Positions 40,508 through 48,283 are shown, counted from the stretch's first letter. The stretch: DNA of 50,408 nucleotides from Oscillospiraceae bacterium (GCA_009785335.1 WQWM01000016.1:1-50408); one strand, 5' to 3'. Numbers and translations are program-made. Notes: generated by a model not told the origin, from the sequence alone.

Positions 40508-40543
40508 GCCCCCACCTGTTTGTTGGTGGGGGTTGTATTTTTT
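40508..40543 (+). terminator. Terminator after the second transporter
   Basis: CCCCCACC, loop, GGTGGGGG, then TTGTATTTTTTT. The GH2 promoter's -35 begins directly after the stem. Confidence 0.85.
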
Positions 40544-40561
40544 TGCAGGCTGTGTTATAAT
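40533..40561 (+). promoter_or_regulatory. Promoter of the GH2 glycosidase gene
   Basis: TTGTAT (40533-40538), 17 bases, TATAAT (40556-40561). The -35 lies in the U-tract of the preceding terminator, as also seen at carA. Confidence 0.7.
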
Positions 40562-40590
40562 GATGAAAACATGACAAAAAGGAGAAAGCA

Positions 40591-42249
40591 ATGAACATTC
40601 CACGCCCGGAACACCCCAACCCGCAATGGCAGCGCAATCGCTGGCAAAACCTCAATGGCATATGGCAGTTTGGGCTCGATAACCCCAAGCTTGACCGTGA
40701 GATTCTCGTGCCCTTTTGCCCCGAAAGCCAGCTGAGCGGCATTGGTCACACCGACTTCATTAGCGATGTATATTATCAGCGCGAGTTTGCACTCACTGCC
40801 GAGCAATTGGCAGGGCGTGTGTTCTTGCACGTCGGCGCGGCGGATTACCTAACCACCGTGACCGTGAATGGGCAGCTAGCCGGGCAGCACGAAGGCGGCT
40901 ACACCAGCTTTAGTTTTGATATTACCGACCATGTGAACGAAGGCGCAAACACGCTGCATGTGCATTGCAACGACGACACACGCAACCGATTGTGGTGCAG
41001 CGGCAAGCAGAGTGACCGCTTTGTATCTTATAGTTGTCTGTATACCCGCACCACCGGCATTTGGCAAACCGTTTGGCTGGAGTTTCGTCCGAATGAACAT
41101 ATCGTGTCGGCGGTATATCACCCTGATGCGGAAAACAGTTGCATGCTTATTGAGGCGCAGGTAGAGGGCAACGCGGATTTTAGTGCCACAGCAACTTGGC
41201 AGGGAAAACAAGTTGGTCAAGCCAAAGCAAAACCCTGCGGTGGCTTTGTGCGGCTAATGTTGCCGCTGAGTGAAACGCATTTGTGGGAAGTTGGCAAAGG
41301 CGGTCTTTATGACTTGAAGTTGCAGTTTGGCGACGATATTGTCAACAGTTATTTCGGGCTGCGCAGCGTGCAGCTGGATGGATTTAAGTTCTTGATTAAT
41401 GGCAAAAGTGTGTTTCAGCGGTTGATTCTTGACCAGGGTTTTTATCCCGATGGGATTTACACTGCACCGACCAAAGAAGCCCTGGAGCAGGACATTCTGC
41501 TGGCCAAAGAGGCCGGGTTCAATGGCGCGCGCCTGCACATGAAGGTGTTCGAGCCGCTTACGCTGTACTACGCTGACCTGCACGGCTACATCACTTGGGG
41601 TGAGTTTGCCAACTGGGGTGTAGACGACAGCGATCCGAAAGTGCTGGGCAAGTTTCTGCCGCAATGGTTAGAGGCGGTGGCGCGCGATAGGAATCATCCC
41701 AGCATCGTGGGTTGGTGTCCCTACAACGAAACCAGTGAAGAACAATATAACGATAATATTTCAGTCGTGTATGAGGTCACCAAGGCGCTTGATCCAAGCC
41801 GTCCGTGCATCGACACCAGCGGCTATGTGCACGTGAAAACCGACATCTATTGCGTGCATGAGTATGGCCAAGATGCTGAGCAGTTTGCCAGCCGCTACGC
41901 GCCGTTTATCAATGGCGACACCTTTTTTGACCACAAACAGGATGACCGAAAAGTGCAGAGATATAATGGCGAAGCGATGTTCGTGAGTGAATATGGCGGC
42001 ATTGCCTGGAACGCCGTGGATGGCTGGGGCTATGGCGAAGCACCGAAGACCGAAGAAGAATACAAGGCGCGATACACGGCACTGACCACCACGCTGCTTG
42101 ATCATCCGAAGATGTTTGGCTTTTGCTACACGCAGCTTACCGATGTGGAACAAGAAAAAAATGGCGTGTTCACCTATGACCGCCAGCCGAAGTTTGACCT
42201 AAGCTTCTTCCGTGAGGTGAACAGCAAAAAGGCCGCGATTGAGGATTGA
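40591..42249 (+). CDS. GH2 glycosidase (beta-galactosidase/beta-glucuronidase group)
   Basis: 552 residues, cytoplasmic. N-terminal sugar-binding jelly roll (about 1-165), an immunoglobulin-like domain (about 166-260) and a TIM barrel. Catalytic acid/base Glu380 in GWCPYNETSE and nucleophile Glu467 in FVSEYGG are both present. AAGGAG precedes the ATG. Short for the family: no C-terminal domain 5. Next to a GPH-type transporter, which suggests uptake and cytoplasmic cleavage of a beta-linked glycoside. The specificity cannot be read from sequence. Confidence 0.88.
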   Translation: MNIPRPEHPNPQWQRNRWQNLNGIWQFGLDNPKLDREILVPFCPESQLSGIGHTDFISDVYYQREFALTAEQLAGRVFLHVGAADYLTTVTVNGQLAGQHEGGYTSFSFDITDHVNEGANTLHVHCNDDTRNRLWCSGKQSDRFVSYSCLYTRTTGIWQTVWLEFRPNEHIVSAVYHPDAENSCMLIEAQVEGNADFSATATWQGKQVGQAKAKPCGGFVRLMLPLSETHLWEVGKGGLYDLKLQFGDDIVNSYFGLRSVQLDGFKFLINGKSVFQRLILDQGFYPDGIYTAPTKEALEQDILLAKEAGFNGARLHMKVFEPLTLYYADLHGYITWGEFANWGVDDSDPKVLGKFLPQWLEAVARDRNHPSIVGWCPYNETSEEQYNDNISVVYEVTKALDPSRPCIDTSGYVHVKTDIYCVHEYGQDAEQFASRYAPFINGDTFFDHKQDDRKVQRYNGEAMFVSEYGGIAWNAVDGWGYGEAPKTEEEYKARYTALTTTLLDHPKMFGFCYTQLTDVEQEKNGVFTYDRQPKFDLSFFREVNSKKAAIED

Positions 42250-42273
42250 CTTAATTGCAATGTGTTATAGCTC

Positions 42274-42363
42274 CGGGCGGATTCGCATCCGCCCCTACAT
42301 GTTGCGGCACGCAGAGAACATTCGGGGGAGCATCTACCGGTAGGGGCGGATGCGAATCCGCCC
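42274..42363. repeat. Family A-type element with GGGCGGATTCGCATCCGCCC ends
   Basis: GGGCGGATTCGCATCCGCCC, then CTACATGTTGCGGCA; and at the right TAGGGGCGGATGCGAATCCG, then CCC. The two ends are inverted copies. It may end both convergent transcripts. Confidence 0.85.
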
Positions 42364-42421
42364 GCGCGCTTAACAGAATCACGCAACGCGCCGCCCTGCA
42401 TGCGCAAGGCGGCGTAGGTTA

Positions 42422-42985
42422 TTATTTGTGCTTCGTATCCCAGTATTTTAATTCACAATTTCCCATAAAGAAGCTAGAAAACTCAAGGGGAGACATATCT
42501 CGGTGATATGTTTCAATCATTCGGCAAACGCCTCCGTGAGATATAATCAGCACATTTTGGCCGTTATATTTTTCTTTGACATCATCAATGGCTGCGTAAA
42601 CTCGATGCGCTAACTGAAACAGTGATTCTCCAGTTTTGCCGATTCTCACGGCAAAATTCAGCTTCGCGTCTTGGAAGGTTGGCAACCCGTCAACGGAGGC
42701 ATGATGACGGTCTAAGCCTTCATATTTACCATAATCCCATTCAATCAGGCGATGGTCAACAATAACTTTTTTACCTGTTTTTTGAGCAACAATTTTTGCT
42801 GTTTCCAAGGCTCGAAGCAAAGGTGAACTTAAAATAACATCAATATCTCCGGCAGCAAAAACGTTGTCGGCAAGGTAAGCAGCTTGCTCAATTCCCTGTC
42901 GATTAAGCGGAATATCACTGATACCGCAAATCCTGTTTTCCGTGTTCCATTGTGTTTTTCCATGCCGGGTATAGTAAATCTTCAG
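42422..42985 (-). CDS. Histidine phosphatase (phosphoglycerate mutase-like) with a CTG start
   Basis: 187 residues if begun at CTG 42985. The phosphohistidine motif YYTRHGKTQWN appears at residues 4-14, then SSPLLRALETA, and the second histidine in IISHGGVCRM. No ATG, GTG or TTG lies between the in-frame TAG upstream and the RHG motif. AGGGGGA stands 8 bases before CTG, so CTG (or ATT two codons earlier) must be used. Starts 12 bases after the queA stop and is co-transcribed with it. Family members act on phosphorylated sugars or nucleotides; substrate unknown. Confidence 0.82.
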   Translation of the reverse strand: MKIYYTRHGKTQWNTENRICGISDIPLNRQGIEQAAYLADNVFAAGDIDVILSSPLLRALETAKIVAQKTGKKVIVDHRLIEWDYGKYEGLDRHHASVDGLPTFQDAKLNFAVRIGKTGESLFQLAHRVYAAIDDVKEKYNGQNVLIISHGGVCRMIETYHRDMSPLEFSSFFMGNCELKYWDTKHK

Positions 42986-42997
42986 CGCAATTTCCCC

Positions 42998-44032
42998 CTA
43001 TACAATCAACATGCAATCGCCAAACGAGTAAAAGCGATATTCCTCCGCCACAGCAGTGCGATAGGCATGCATGGTTTTTTCGTGGCCATAGATGGCACTC
43101 ACGAGCATAATCAGCGTGCTTTCAGGCAGGTGAAAGTTCGTCAGCAGGCCATCAAGACCTTTAAATTCAAACCCGGGATAGATGAAGATGTCCGTCCAGC
43201 CTTCGCAGGCTTGCATGCTGCCATGCTGCGCCATCACGCTCTCGAGCGTGCGCACGCAGGTTGTACCCACGGCAATCACACGGCCGCCGCGCGTACGGGT
43301 TTCGCGCAGCAATTGCGCCGTTTCTTCCGGCATGGCATAGTGCTCGGCGTGCATCACATGGTCGGCGATGTTTTCGCTTTTCACCGGGCGGAACGTGCCC
43401 AGCCCCACATGCAGGGTCACATAACCGAGCTTCACGCCGCTGTCTTCAATGCGCTGCAACAGCTCGGGCGTGAAGTGCAAACCCGCCGTGGGTGCCGCCG
43501 CGCTGCCTGCATGCTCAGCATAGACCGTGTTGTAGCGATCGGGGTCTTCAAGCTCCTCGGTGATGTAATGCGGCAGCGGCATTTCGCCAATTTGGTCCAG
43601 CACGGCATAGAAACTCGGCGCGTCATAGCTAAAGCGCACCACGCGGTTGCCGTCATCGCGCACTTCGATAACCTCGCCATGCAAAATGCCTTCGCCAAAG
43701 CTAAACTTGCTGCCTGCTTTGGCCTTTTTGCCAGGGCCAGCTAGGCATTCCCACACAGGGCTGTCGCGTTCGTCCAATTGGTTGAGCAGCAGAAATTCCA
43801 CGCGTGCACCTGTTTCGCTGATGCCATACAAACGCGCGGGCAACACTTTGGTGTTGTTGAGAATCAGGCAATCGCCCGGTTGCAGCACGTCGCCAATGTC
43901 GCGAAAAATCTGGTGGTCGATTTGCTCGCTATCGCGGTGCAGCACCATCATGCGGCTGCTGTCGCGGGGCTCAACGGGCGTTTGGGCGATGAGGGATTCG
44001 GGCAGGTCATAGTAAAAATCACTTGTTTTCAT
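42998..44032 (-). CDS. queA: S-adenosylmethionine:tRNA ribosyltransferase-isomerase
   Basis: 344 residues. Adds the cyclopentene-diol precursor ring to preQ1 in tRNA to form epoxyqueuosine. N-terminal FYYDLPESLIAQTPVEPRD, LILNNTKVLPARL, PTAGLHFTPELL, HVGLGTFRPV and TNFHLPESTLIMLVSA are all family landmarks in the right order, and the length is normal. AAAGGATG lies before ATG 44032. First gene of a two-gene unit with the histidine phosphatase. No tgt, the usual partner, is in this window. Confidence 0.95.
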   Translation of the reverse strand: MKTSDFYYDLPESLIAQTPVEPRDSSRMMVLHRDSEQIDHQIFRDIGDVLQPGDCLILNNTKVLPARLYGISETGARVEFLLLNQLDERDSPVWECLAGPGKKAKAGSKFSFGEGILHGEVIEVRDDGNRVVRFSYDAPSFYAVLDQIGEMPLPHYITEELEDPDRYNTVYAEHAGSAAAPTAGLHFTPELLQRIEDSGVKLGYVTLHVGLGTFRPVKSENIADHVMHAEHYAMPEETAQLLRETRTRGGRVIAVGTTCVRTLESVMAQHGSMQACEGWTDIFIYPGFEFKGLDGLLTNFHLPESTLIMLVSAIYGHEKTMHAYRTAVAEEYRFYSFGDCMLIV

Positions 44033-44073
44033 GGGTCATCCTTTATTATAATAATTTTGTCAAGAAATAAATG

Positions 44074-44163
44074 TTAGCTCCCCCGGAGGTGAGCACTAGG
44101 AAATGCATCGCATGCAACCAGAAATATAATAGGCGCGATAAGTAGCACAAATAATTTCTTCAT
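44074..44163 (-). CDS. Lipobox micropeptide, 29 residues
   Basis: Starts 10 bases after the GNAT stop, with GAAAGGG upstream. It begins MKKLFVLLIAPIIFLVACD and ends AFPSAHLRGS: a full lipoprotein signal peptide with lipobox LVAC, then only ten residues. It could be a mini-lipoprotein, a source of a pheromone-like signal peptide, or the stump of a decayed lipoprotein gene. The stop is clean and no further in-frame lipoprotein sequence follows. Confidence 0.5.
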   Translation of the reverse strand: MKKLFVLLIAPIIFLVACDAFPSAHLRGS

Positions 44164-44173
44164 GCAGACCCTT

Positions 44174-44575
44174 TCAATCTTCCATATCCGTAATGGCCAT
44201 AAAGCTTGCTTCGTCATATCGCTTAAACCCGCAGGTTTCATAGAAGCCTACCTGCGTGTTATAAGCGCCCAACACAATACGTGTATAGTTGGCATAGTGC
44301 TCGCGCATCTGTTCAATCAGCTGCCTGCCAATGCCTTGCTTTTGATAGGCTGGGTCAACCAGCAAGTAATGCACATAAGCTGTCATCACGCCATCATCCA
44401 TTGTGCAAATCATGCCGACTAAGCGGTCGCCGTCCCATGCAGAAAAAACACTGCCGTAGTTACGCATGGCTGCAACCAACTTGTCCGGGCTCTTGCCGCT
44501 GGCCCATGCAACAGATAAAAACAGAGACTGCAAGGCATGCGCAGTGAATTCCTTTGTGGTTTGGTAAGTAATCAT
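44174..44575 (-). CDS. GNAT acetyltransferase
   Basis: 133 residues. Acetyl-CoA loop is seen in YQKQGIGRQLIEQM and the C-terminal part NTQVGFYETCGFKRYDEA closes the fold. AGAAAGAGA precedes ATG 44575; a longer frame from 44644 is not supported because it runs into the promoter. Transcribed from the consensus promoter at 44656-44684. The substrate is unknown. Confidence 0.85.
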   Translation of the reverse strand: MITYQTTKEFTAHALQSLFLSVAWASGKSPDKLVAAMRNYGSVFSAWDGDRLVGMICTMDDGVMTAYVHYLLVDPAYQKQGIGRQLIEQMREHYANYTRIVLGAYNTQVGFYETCGFKRYDEASFMAITDMED

Positions 44576-44593
44576 AGTGTCTCTTTCTGTTTT

Positions 44594-44624
44594 GCTAGCA
44601 GCAAGTGCGCTTGCATGTGCACAC
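44594..44624 (-). pseudogene. Remnant copy of the 3' end of the Cys-rich protein gene
   Basis: 31 bases here match 46479-46509 at 27 positions. In frame they encode VCTCKRTCC and a stop, the same C-terminus as the 24-Cys protein. Nothing of the rest of that gene is present. It lies in the leader of the GNAT gene. Confidence 0.6.
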
Positions 44625-44655
44625 GGTGTTGTTGTCCGCGTCAAGCAATGTGCCT

Positions 44656-44684
44656 ATTATAACGCAACATGATGAATTTGTCAA
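44656..44684 (-). promoter_or_regulatory. Promoter of the GNAT gene and lipobox micropeptide
   Basis: Minus strand TTGACA (44679-44684), 17 bases, TATAAT (44656-44661): perfect consensus. Confidence 0.85.
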
Positions 44685-44710
44685 CAAAAAATCCCCTCAT
44701 TGAGGGGATT
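44685..44710 (-). terminator. Terminator of the two-lipoprotein operon
   Basis: Minus strand AATCCCCTCA, AATGA-type turn, TGAGGGGATT, then TTTTTG. Confidence 0.85.
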
Positions 44711-44720
44711 TCTTTGCTCG

Positions 44721-45284
44721 TTAAACTGGCACAAACCACTGGAATGCCATCACAGTGTGGTCTTCGTTGAAGAAAAACCGTGCGCCAAGTGCGCCCCATT
44801 CATCGGCAAAGCCGCCCCATGTGTTGTCTGCATAGGTATACAAATAGGAGAAAGAGAATGTGTCGTCATAATCACGCCGCCCGCCTGCAAAGCCAAAGTG
44901 TGCCACCACATCGTCGTAGGTTGAGCCAATGGTTAGGCCATCGAAGTGAAAACCCACAGCGTCAATGCCAACCCAGATGCTAGACAACGCTTCCACTAAG
45001 GTTCCATCGTCATTCTCCAGCCAGCCATAGCTATTCAGGGTCACCCCTGAATCAAATTCATATGACGCAGTCATGTCTTCATCATGGCGTTGCACCAAGT
45101 TGCCGAAAAATTGCTGTGCCTCGGCAAAAGGCAGCCCCAAAAGTGGCCGAATGTTGATGCCAGTGACTTCGTCGGCCTGGGTAGTGCGAGTTGTTGTTTC
45201 GCCGGGTGTTGTTTCCTGCGCCACTGTGCCGCACGCGGCCAGCAGCAATGCAAACGCTGCGAATAGAATCAGTAATTTTTTCAT
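44721..45284 (-). CDS. Lipoprotein of unknown function
   Basis: 187 residues. Signal peptide with lipobox LAAC (Cys21 in LLLAACGTV), then a Thr-rich linker (TTPGETTTRTTQ) and a globular acidic part. AAGGAGGTATTGCTT precedes ATG 45284. It starts just after the next lipoprotein gene on the same strand (13 bases) and ends in a terminator, so the two form an operon. No family recognised. Confidence 0.75.
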   Translation of the reverse strand: MKKLLILFAAFALLLAACGTVAQETTPGETTTRTTQADEVTGINIRPLLGLPFAEAQQFFGNLVQRHDEDMTASYEFDSGVTLNSYGWLENDDGTLVEALSSIWVGIDAVGFHFDGLTIGSTYDDVVAHFGFAGGRRDYDDTFSFSYLYTYADNTWGGFADEWGALGARFFFNEDHTVMAFQWFVPV

Positions 45285-45297
45285 AAGCAATACCTCC

Positions 45298-46362
45298 TTA
45301 ATAACCTGGCTCAATATCTATCCCCTCATCCCAAAACACTTCTGTTGCGCTGCCGTCCAGTCTTGTGCGCGCAATCGCAATGTTTCGGTCATCGGGATGG
45401 TAAATCCAATTGCCCACCACGGTGAAGGGAAACGCAGCCTCAACACGCCTTGCTTGAGTGCCGTCTATGCGCAGGGTATATAATTGCATCTGCCATGGAC
45501 ACATGAAGAATAGCCAATCTTCAACCACTTGTATATTGCCGAACAAAGGGAAAGGCGCATCTTCGTCCACGGTGAATTCATGTATGCGTGTCAGTGCATC
45601 ACTGTTTGGACGCATGCGATATAGCCCAAGCCCATGTCGTGGTACAAAATATACCCAATTTTCATGCACAACAAAATAGCGCACTTGCTCCATGCCAGGT
45701 AGTGTTTCCACCTGCCCTGTGCCATCGGCACGAATACGCCGTATCGGCCAAGAAGTCCAATCGAATGAAGTGAAATACAACCACCCATCCACCACATCCA
45801 CAATATGATGGTTGTCATCGGAGTCAAGCTCAAAGGGAATGGGCGTGCCACCTTGTATTGGCATACGATAAATTTGGTGCTCACTACGGTGGCGATATAT
45901 CTGATAATAAATCCAATCGTCAATCACTAGCATGCGTGCGACGTGCTCATGTTGCAACAACACTTGCTGGTTTGATCCGTCAATGCGCATGCGGTGAATG
46001 CCCAGCGAATCGCCCCAAAGTGCCGCAATCCAGTATACCCAGCCGTCCAACACGTTGATGCCTGTTGTGTAAGTGTTATCTACCAGCGTAGTGCGCTCAC
46101 TGCCATCCTCGCGCATTTTATCAAGCCGATTGCCGTAGCGCGCTTCCGAAAGAAATAGCCAGCCATCGGCATAAACGATATTACCATAAGCGTATGCGTT
46201 GTGCGGCGTTCCCCTGCGGTTTTGTGCGGGCAATATTGGCGCATTATTTGTGATTTGTGTTGTGGTGATCTCCGTAGTCGTTTCATCGTGCTGCGTTTCA
46301 ACAGGTGCACCGCACGCTGTCAGCAGCACTAACACCAAACAAGCAATCCATATTTTTTTCAT
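45298..46362 (-). CDS. Lipoprotein with DUF5050-type beta-propeller repeats
   Basis: 354 residues. Lipobox LTAC in LVLLTACGAP, a Thr-rich linker (TTTEITTTQITNN), and then about six propeller blades of the form DGWLYF..IRRIRADGTG, as in the DUF5050 family of surface proteins in Clostridia. AGGAGGAATTACTT precedes ATG 46362. First gene of a two-gene operon; the promoter at 46383-46411 has a palindrome upstream. The propeller may bind sugars or peptides, but this is a guess. Confidence 0.8.
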   Translation of the reverse strand: MKKIWIACLVLVLLTACGAPVETQHDETTTEITTTQITNNAPILPAQNRRGTPHNAYAYGNIVYADGWLFLSEARYGNRLDKMREDGSERTTLVDNTYTTGINVLDGWVYWIAALWGDSLGIHRMRIDGSNQQVLLQHEHVARMLVIDDWIYYQIYRHRSEHQIYRMPIQGGTPIPFELDSDDNHHIVDVVDGWLYFTSFDWTSWPIRRIRADGTGQVETLPGMEQVRYFVVHENWVYFVPRHGLGLYRMRPNSDALTRIHEFTVDEDAPFPLFGNIQVVEDWLFFMCPWQMQLYTLRIDGTQARRVEAAFPFTVVGNWIYHPDDRNIAIARTRLDGSATEVFWDEGIDIEPGY

Positions 46363-46382
46363 AAGTAATTCCTCCTGTCCAT

Positions 46383-46428
46383 ACTATACCACACCTGCGG
46401 AATAAAATCAAGTTACAATGTTGTAACT
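46383..46428 (-). promoter_or_regulatory. Promoter of the lipoprotein operon with an 8-base inverted repeat
   Basis: Minus strand TTGATT (46406-46411), 17 bases, TATAGT (46383-46388). AGTTACAA-CA-TTGTAACT (46411-46428) abuts the -35, the place of an activator or repressor site. The sequence is like operators of MerR-type or other dimeric regulators. Confidence 0.65.
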
Positions 46429-46441
46429 ATTTTTGGGCATG

Positions 46442-46465
46442 AAAAAGAGATGCCGAAGCACCTCT
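46442..46465 (-). terminator. Terminator of the Cys-rich protein gene
   Basis: Minus strand AGAGGTGC, TTCG, GCATCTCT, then TTTTT. A UUCG tetraloop with one G-U pair. Confidence 0.8.
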
Positions 46466-46479
46466 CATTCTTCATGACG

Positions 46480-46797
46480 CTAGCAACAGGTTCGTTTGCA
46501 TGTGCACACACAGCGGCAGCAACAGGTTCGCGGGCGCGGTTTGGGGCGACAACGCGGCTGGCAGCGCGGGCCGGCAAGCAGCGAGTTACCCATGCCAGTG
46601 AGCACATCCAGCCCACAGCAAACGCCCTTGCCAAAGCCGCCAATTACGCATTGCAGACCTTTGCAAACATCTTGCACGCCATTGTCGCGGCAACGAGGGG
46701 TTTTGCAGCGGCCGCAGGAACTAGAGCAACAGGAACTGGAACTGTTGCAGCACGAGCTATTGCAGCAGCACGAGCCGCCACCGGGAATATCCATCAT
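46480..46797 (-). CDS. Small protein with 24 cysteines
   Basis: 105 residues, 24 Cys, in clusters: CCCNSSCCNSSSSCC, CGRCKTPRC, VCKGLQC, VCC, and a basic tail with CCCRCVCTCKRTCC. AAGGAG lies 8 bases before ATG 46797, with a second ATG at once after. The middle (GFGKGVCCGLDVLTGMGNSL) is Gly-rich. A spore-coat or metal-binding (metallothionein-like) role is possible in a sporulating organism. The opposite strand has a longer frame, but it has no ribosome binding site or plausible composition. No family recognised. A 3' remnant of a second copy lies at 44594. Confidence 0.7.
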   Translation of the reverse strand: MMDIPGGGSCCCNSSCCNSSSSCCSSSCGRCKTPRCRDNGVQDVCKGLQCVIGGFGKGVCCGLDVLTGMGNSLLAGPRCQPRCRPKPRPRTCCCRCVCTCKRTCC

Positions 46798-46918
46798 CGT
46801 AAAAACTCCTTCCATGGCTATGTTCATGCCATTATATGCGGAAGGGGTTAAAGTGGTTATTGCATAGTTGATTAGCTTGAAAAAGTGTGTGATTTATAGC
46901 GACAGCAAACTTTTCGGT

Positions 46919-48283
46919 TTACACCCGCGGCAGCACGCGCATTTGCTTGCGTCGGCGTTTGTTGCGCCGCTGCAACAGCAGCAAAATCGCCAGCCCAACA
47001 GCCGCCAGCAAAATTAAACCCATGATGATTTGAAACAGCAGTGACCCTGCCACACGCCGCGCCACCTGCACCATATATTGCGTGCTGGAAAGCGCAATGT
47101 CTTCGGCTGCAATTAGGTCAACCTGTGCAAACTCCACGCCAGCAAACAGGATACGTGCCTGCCCCACCGGCTGTCCAGCCTGCACCGGTGCCGTAAGACT
47201 TTCGGGCATGGTGTCGGCGATGGGTTCAATCAGCACGTTGCCTGCATGCACGCCCTGCGGCACAAAAGCAAAGACCTCCCGTGCAGGCATCAATTGCACG
47301 TGATCCGTGCCGCGTGCAAGCTCCACGGGAATTTCCGCCACGGCGCGGTCGGTTTCGGCCACCTGCTGCATGCGGATATTCGCAAAGGCCCAGTTGATGA
47401 GCACACGAGCATCGATGAATGCACTGTTGCGCACGGGGCTGCCGCCATCTTGCCCTTGTAACACCACCGCAAGGTAGCGAAAGCCCGCCTGCTGTGCAGC
47501 AACGATGACACAACGCCCGGCTGCAGCGGTGTGCCCGCTTTTGCCTGCAAAGCTTTGCGGCATGAAGTAATGCGGGCGATAGCGATTGCTGATGTGGTTG
47601 AAGTTCACCAGATGACGCGGGCCACGCAGGTTGCTTTCGGAGATAGTGTGCCGCAAACTGCCGCTGATGCGCTCGAGCACCGCACTGCCAGGAAAATCAC
47701 GTCGCAGTGCATGGCGCACCATCAACGCCAAATCATAGGCGGTGGTGTAGTGATTGTCTTCGTCTAGGCCATGAACATTGGCGAAGTTGGTGTTTTCTGC
47801 ACCTGCACGTTGCGCAAAGTCGTTCATCAGCGGCACGAAATCTTCTGCGCTGCCTGCGATGTGCGCCGCCAAGGCTTGCGCGGCATCATTGGCATTGTGC
47901 AGCAGCATGGCCGCGATGAGGCTTTCTGCGCTGAGTTGCTCGCCATCGCGCAGGTCAGCATGTGCAGTGCCGCGCACGGGAGCCAGGTCATCAGCGTGCA
48001 CGGTAACGAGCTCGTTGATGTCCTCGAGTTGCTCCAATGTCACTGCAGCGGTGATGAATTTGGTGAGCGACGCAGGTGCCGTGCGCGTGTGCTCGTTTTG
48101 GCTGAAGATCACGCTGCCGTCATCCAAGCTCACCAACAGAAAGATCTCTGACCGCCCGGTGAGACCGGTTACGTCGCGCAGTAAGTTGTTGAATACCGCG
48201 CTGGTTGGCATGGCGAAGCCCGCACACAGCGCAGCTGTTACGCACATGGCAAAAATTTTTTTCGCAAATTTGCGTTTACCCAT
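46919..48283 (-). CDS. D-alanyl-D-alanine carboxypeptidase-like (penicillin-binding) protein with altered SxN
   Basis: 454 residues. Signal peptide (residues 1 to about 29). SxxK is present (Ser72, Lys75 in PASLTKF) and so is KSG (248-250 in AGKSGHT), but the SxN motif reads Asn130-Ala-Asn132 (LLHNANDAAQ), so the middle serine is lost. A C-terminal beta-rich domain and a transmembrane anchor (about 420-440) with a strongly basic tail follow, as in DacA/DacF. GGGGTG lies upstream of ATG 48283. If active it would trim peptidoglycan stem peptides, perhaps during sporulation. A change of activity is possible. Confidence 0.85.
   Translation of the reverse strand: MGKRKFAKKIFAMCVTAALCAGFAMPTSAVFNNLLRDVTGLTGRSEIFLLVSLDDGSVIFSQNEHTRTAPASLTKFITAAVTLEQLEDINELVTVHADDLAPVRGTAHADLRDGEQLSAESLIAAMLLHNANDAAQALAAHIAGSAEDFVPLMNDFAQRAGAENTNFANVHGLDEDNHYTTAYDLALMVRHALRRDFPGSAVLERISGSLRHTISESNLRGPRHLVNFNHISNRYRPHYFMPQSFAGKSGHTAAAGRCVIVAAQQAGFRYLAVVLQGQDGGSPVRNSAFIDARVLINWAFANIRMQQVAETDRAVAEIPVELARGTDHVQLMPAREVFAFVPQGVHAGNVLIEPIADTMPESLTAPVQAGQPVGQARILFAGVEFAQVDLIAAEDIALSSTQYMVQVARRVAGSLLFQIIMGLILLAAVGLAILLLLQRRNKRRRKQMRVLPRV

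Noticed and set aside
44576-44620. 14-codon upstream frame (MQAHLLLAKQKETL) overlapping the GNAT start by ATGA
   Set aside because: No ribosome binding site; the sequence is explained as a remnant of the Cys-rich gene in another frame.
46450-46851. 133-codon frame on the plus strand opposite the 24-Cys gene
   Set aside because: Ala/Thr/Arg-biased composition expected from the complement of Cys/Ser codons, no ribosome binding site, and the minus-strand gene has both a site and a terminator.
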